Below, one piece after another: positions 13,801 through 15,241 of a DNA stretch of 15,241 nucleotides. Below the pieces are notes generated by a model. The model had not been told where the DNA came from. It made no database searches and saw only the letters and a program-made list of their open reading frames with translations. The stretch is taken from the NCBI GenBank assembly GCA_049587975.1, contig JBAVEY010000044.1, positions 1-15,241 on the forward strand, in the 5' to 3' direction. Both the position numbers and the translations under genes were made by a program. Each line of letters begins with the position of its first letter. The first letter of the stretch is position 1. The DNA is from DASSJM01 sp049587975 (GTDB lineage: Bacteria > Actinomycetota > UBA4738 > HRBIN12).

Positions 13801-15003
13801 TCACTCGTCCGCGTCGAGGTGCTCGGCGAGGTAGCGGCGGATGTCGAGGGACAGGTCCTCCATCGGCGCGTAGTAGCCCGTTCGGAAGGCACGAGAGGTC
13901 ATGCCGCGCTGGACGGACTCACAGATCCGCCAGTCCTGGCGGTTGACCAGATCCCAGAAGCCCGACGCATCCGACGGATCGAAGTCCGGGCGCCGCATCT
14001 CGTCCGGGTCGAACAGGAGGTCGAACACGATCGTCGTGTGCCCGGGTCCGGACGGACGGAGCATGAACGCGGCGACGTGGTCGGGCGACAGGCTGAGCAT
14101 GAGGTTCGGGTACAGGAGCTCGCCCTTGTGCCGCTCCCGCTCGTCGCTCGACAGCGCCGGGAACGGTCGGCGCGTGGTCGTCCCGGAGGCCGTGAACGTC
14201 CAGGCGCCGGGACGATGGGGGATGCCGGCCTCCCAGTCCAGATCGGCTCCGCCGTCGCGCTTGAACGCCGGGACGATCTCGCAGAGCTCGGGGTGGACGG
14301 GGCCGCAGTGGTAGCACTCGTTGTAGTTCTCGACGACCACCTTCCAGTTGGCGTCCACCTCGTAGGTGACACGCGCCGCCGTCCGGAGCTCGGGCAGCGG
14401 GTAGCGACGGGTCCGGTCGTGTGTCGGGCCGATCTGCTCAGCGAACGGGGGGGCGTCCTCCGGCGTGAGGTTGGCGAAGATGAACCCGCCCCAGCGCTCG
14501 ATCCCGATCGGGTGCAACGGCAGCATGTCGCGGCGCAGACCGTGACGCTCGTCGAGGAACGGAGCCGCCCGGAGCTGCCCGTCGAGCCCGTACGTCCAGG
14601 CGTGGTACGGACACACGATCGATCCCCGGAATCGCCCCGCGGGGGCCGGTGGGTCCCCTTCCGGTTCGGGCGGCGGCTCGTCGGGCACGAGCTGAGAGCC
14701 TCGGTGCCGGCAGACGTTGTAGAAGCCGCGGACCTCGCCGGTTCGCGTCCGCGTCACGATGACGCTCTCGTCCGCGACCGCGAGCCGGAGGAAGTCGCCG
14801 GCCTCGGGGATCGCCTCGTCGCGAGCCACGCAGACCCACTGACGGTAGAAGATCCGCTCGAGCTCGCGCCGATACGCGTCGTGGGAGACGTACGCGTCCT
14901 TCGGGAGCGTTTCCTCCAAGCGTGCGTTCGACGAGGTGTCGGTGTCGGTATCCACGGGCGATCGCCGGTCGGGACGTCGGTGCCGGCTGCTCCTGTCTAG
15001 CAC
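13801..15003 (-). CDS. Rieske [2Fe-2S] non-haem iron oxygenase, alpha (catalytic) subunit
   Basis: This 400-residue cytoplasmic oxygenase has a Rieske domain with CRHRG (Cys98, His100) and CPYHAWTY (Cys131, His134). The catalytic domain carries the mononuclear-iron motif ENYNECYHCGPVHPEL (His232, His237) and a third ligand, probably Asp357 in NRQDWRICE. The bridging residue before the first His is Glu229, where ring-hydroxylating dioxygenases such as naphthalene dioxygenase have Asp. Glu here is known from carnitine, choline and glycine-betaine oxygenases. His100 and Cys131 are 30 residues apart rather than the usual 15-17, owing to a Pro/Glu-rich insertion around residues 107-122. Substrate is not determinable, and no ferredoxin or reductase partner is visible. 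The start is uncertain: GTG 15003 lacks a Shine-Dalgarno sequence but would sit close behind the upstream gene; GTG 14955 would drop a basic 16-residue leader. Confidence 0.92.
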   Translation of the reverse strand: MLDRSSRHRRPDRRSPVDTDTDTSSNARLEETLPKDAYVSHDAYRRELERIFYRQWVCVARDEAIPEAGDFLRLAVADESVIVTRTRTGEVRGFYNVCRHRGSQLVPDEPPPEPEGDPPAPAGRFRGSIVCPYHAWTYGLDGQLRAAPFLDERHGLRRDMLPLHPIGIERWGGFIFANLTPEDAPPFAEQIGPTHDRTRRYPLPELRTAARVTYEVDANWKVVVENYNECYHCGPVHPELCEIVPAFKRDGGADLDWEAGIPHRPGAWTFTASGTTTRRPFPALSSDERERHKGELLYPNLMLSLSPDHVAAFMLRPSGPGHTTIVFDLLFDPDEMRRPDFDPSDASGFWDLVNRQDWRICESVQRGMTSRAFRTGYYAPMEDLSLDIRRYLAEHLDADE

Positions 15004-15043
15004 GCGGTCGTGTGGAGGGCGTATCCGACGATGTGACTCCGGG

Positions 15044-15241
15044 TCAGCGTACCGATGGCGGCGCCGTCGCGGCGGACGGATGCACGAGGGGGACGACCCC
15101 TTCCCAGCCGGAACGCAGGACCTCGACCAGCGAGGGCGGCGTGATCAGCGTCGCCGCACCCCGTGAGGGCCGATCGACGCGCTCGGCGTAGCCGTCGGTC
15201 GACCACCGGAGCAGCCCGGTGCCGAGGACGATGTAGGCGAC
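15044..15241 (-). CDS. C-terminal fragment of an unidentified protein, cut by window edge
   Basis: A minus-strand frame is open from the window's last base to TGA at 15044-15046, giving 65 residues with mostly G/C third positions. The readable part includes YIVLGTGLLRWSTDGYAERV and ITPPSLVEVLRSGWEGVVPL. No family was recognised. It ends 40 bp before the Rieske gene on the same strand, so the two are probably co-transcribed. The last residues (HPSAATAPPSVR) look weaker than an alternative frame that reads RDGAAIGTLTRSHIVGYAL and stops at 14997. A frameshift near a five-C run (minus strand, around 15090) may therefore separate this gene from its true C-terminus. Confidence 0.5.
   Translation of the reverse strand, partial: VAYIVLGTGLLRWSTDGYAERVDRPSRGAATLITPPSLVEVLRSGWEGVVPLVHPSAATAPPSVR

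Noticed and set aside
13732..15000. 422-codon plus-strand ORF antisense to the Rieske oxygenase
   Set aside because: It is a shadow ORF; the Rieske frame contains all cluster and iron ligands.
1..15241. CRISPR arrays, tRNA or rRNA genes, insertion sequences, phage or defence modules
   Set aside because: No regularly spaced repeats, tRNA-like cloverleaf, transposase, integrase or terminal inverted repeats were noticed by eye. The content is metabolic and regulatory.

Overview
The window is a very GC-rich (roughly 70% by eye) bacterial chromosome segment. Genes are tightly packed, GTG and TTG starts are common, third codon positions are strongly G/C, and there is a large ATPase-LuxR (LAL) regulator. 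This suggests an actinobacterium, or possibly a high-GC Chloroflexota lineage; sequence alone does not settle which. No tRNA, rRNA, CRISPR array or insertion sequence was seen.

Bases 1-8224 form an L-arabinose uptake and catabolism locus in three transcription units. The left edge holds the C-terminal part of a LacI-family regulator followed by ribulokinase (araB) on the plus strand. araB runs head-on into a minus-strand operon that, in its own direction, reads: sugar-binding lipoprotein, single-domain ABC ATPase, permease, L-arabinose isomerase (araA). Divergent from that operon is L-ribulose-5-phosphate 4-epimerase (araD). Together these import arabinose and convert it through L-ribulose and L-ribulose-5-phosphate to D-xylulose-5-phosphate. 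The 279-bp region between the lipoprotein gene and araD holds a good sigma-70-type promoter for the transporter operon, a possible opposing promoter for araD, and a LacI-type operator-like site (TGCAAACGTATTCT) between -35 and -10. The simplest model is that the LacI-family protein at the left edge represses both directions there.

Bases 8228-10471 (minus strand) hold a galTK pair, two Leloir-pathway enzymes; galE is not in the window. galK ends only 3 bp from the end of araD. galT is divergent from a 931-residue LAL regulator at 10623-13418, which could control gal genes by analogy with MalT or be unrelated. Co-location of arabinose and galactose genes would suit growth on arabinogalactan-type plant polymers, but this is inference.

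Bases 13419-15241 leave sugar metabolism. They hold an 83-residue single-TM protein of unknown function, a Rieske non-haem iron oxygenase on the minus strand with an unusual Pro/Glu-rich insertion in its Rieske domain, and the 3' end of an unidentified upstream gene whose last part may be frameshifted.

The most notable non-coding structures are the shared divergent control region, a G-rich stem-loop leader ahead of the transporter operon, an 11-bp intercistronic hairpin after the binding-protein gene, and a 7-bp hairpin touching the araB ribosome binding site. I saw no clearly novel multi-gene system; the interest lies in regulatory architecture and in the Rieske and unknown genes on the right.
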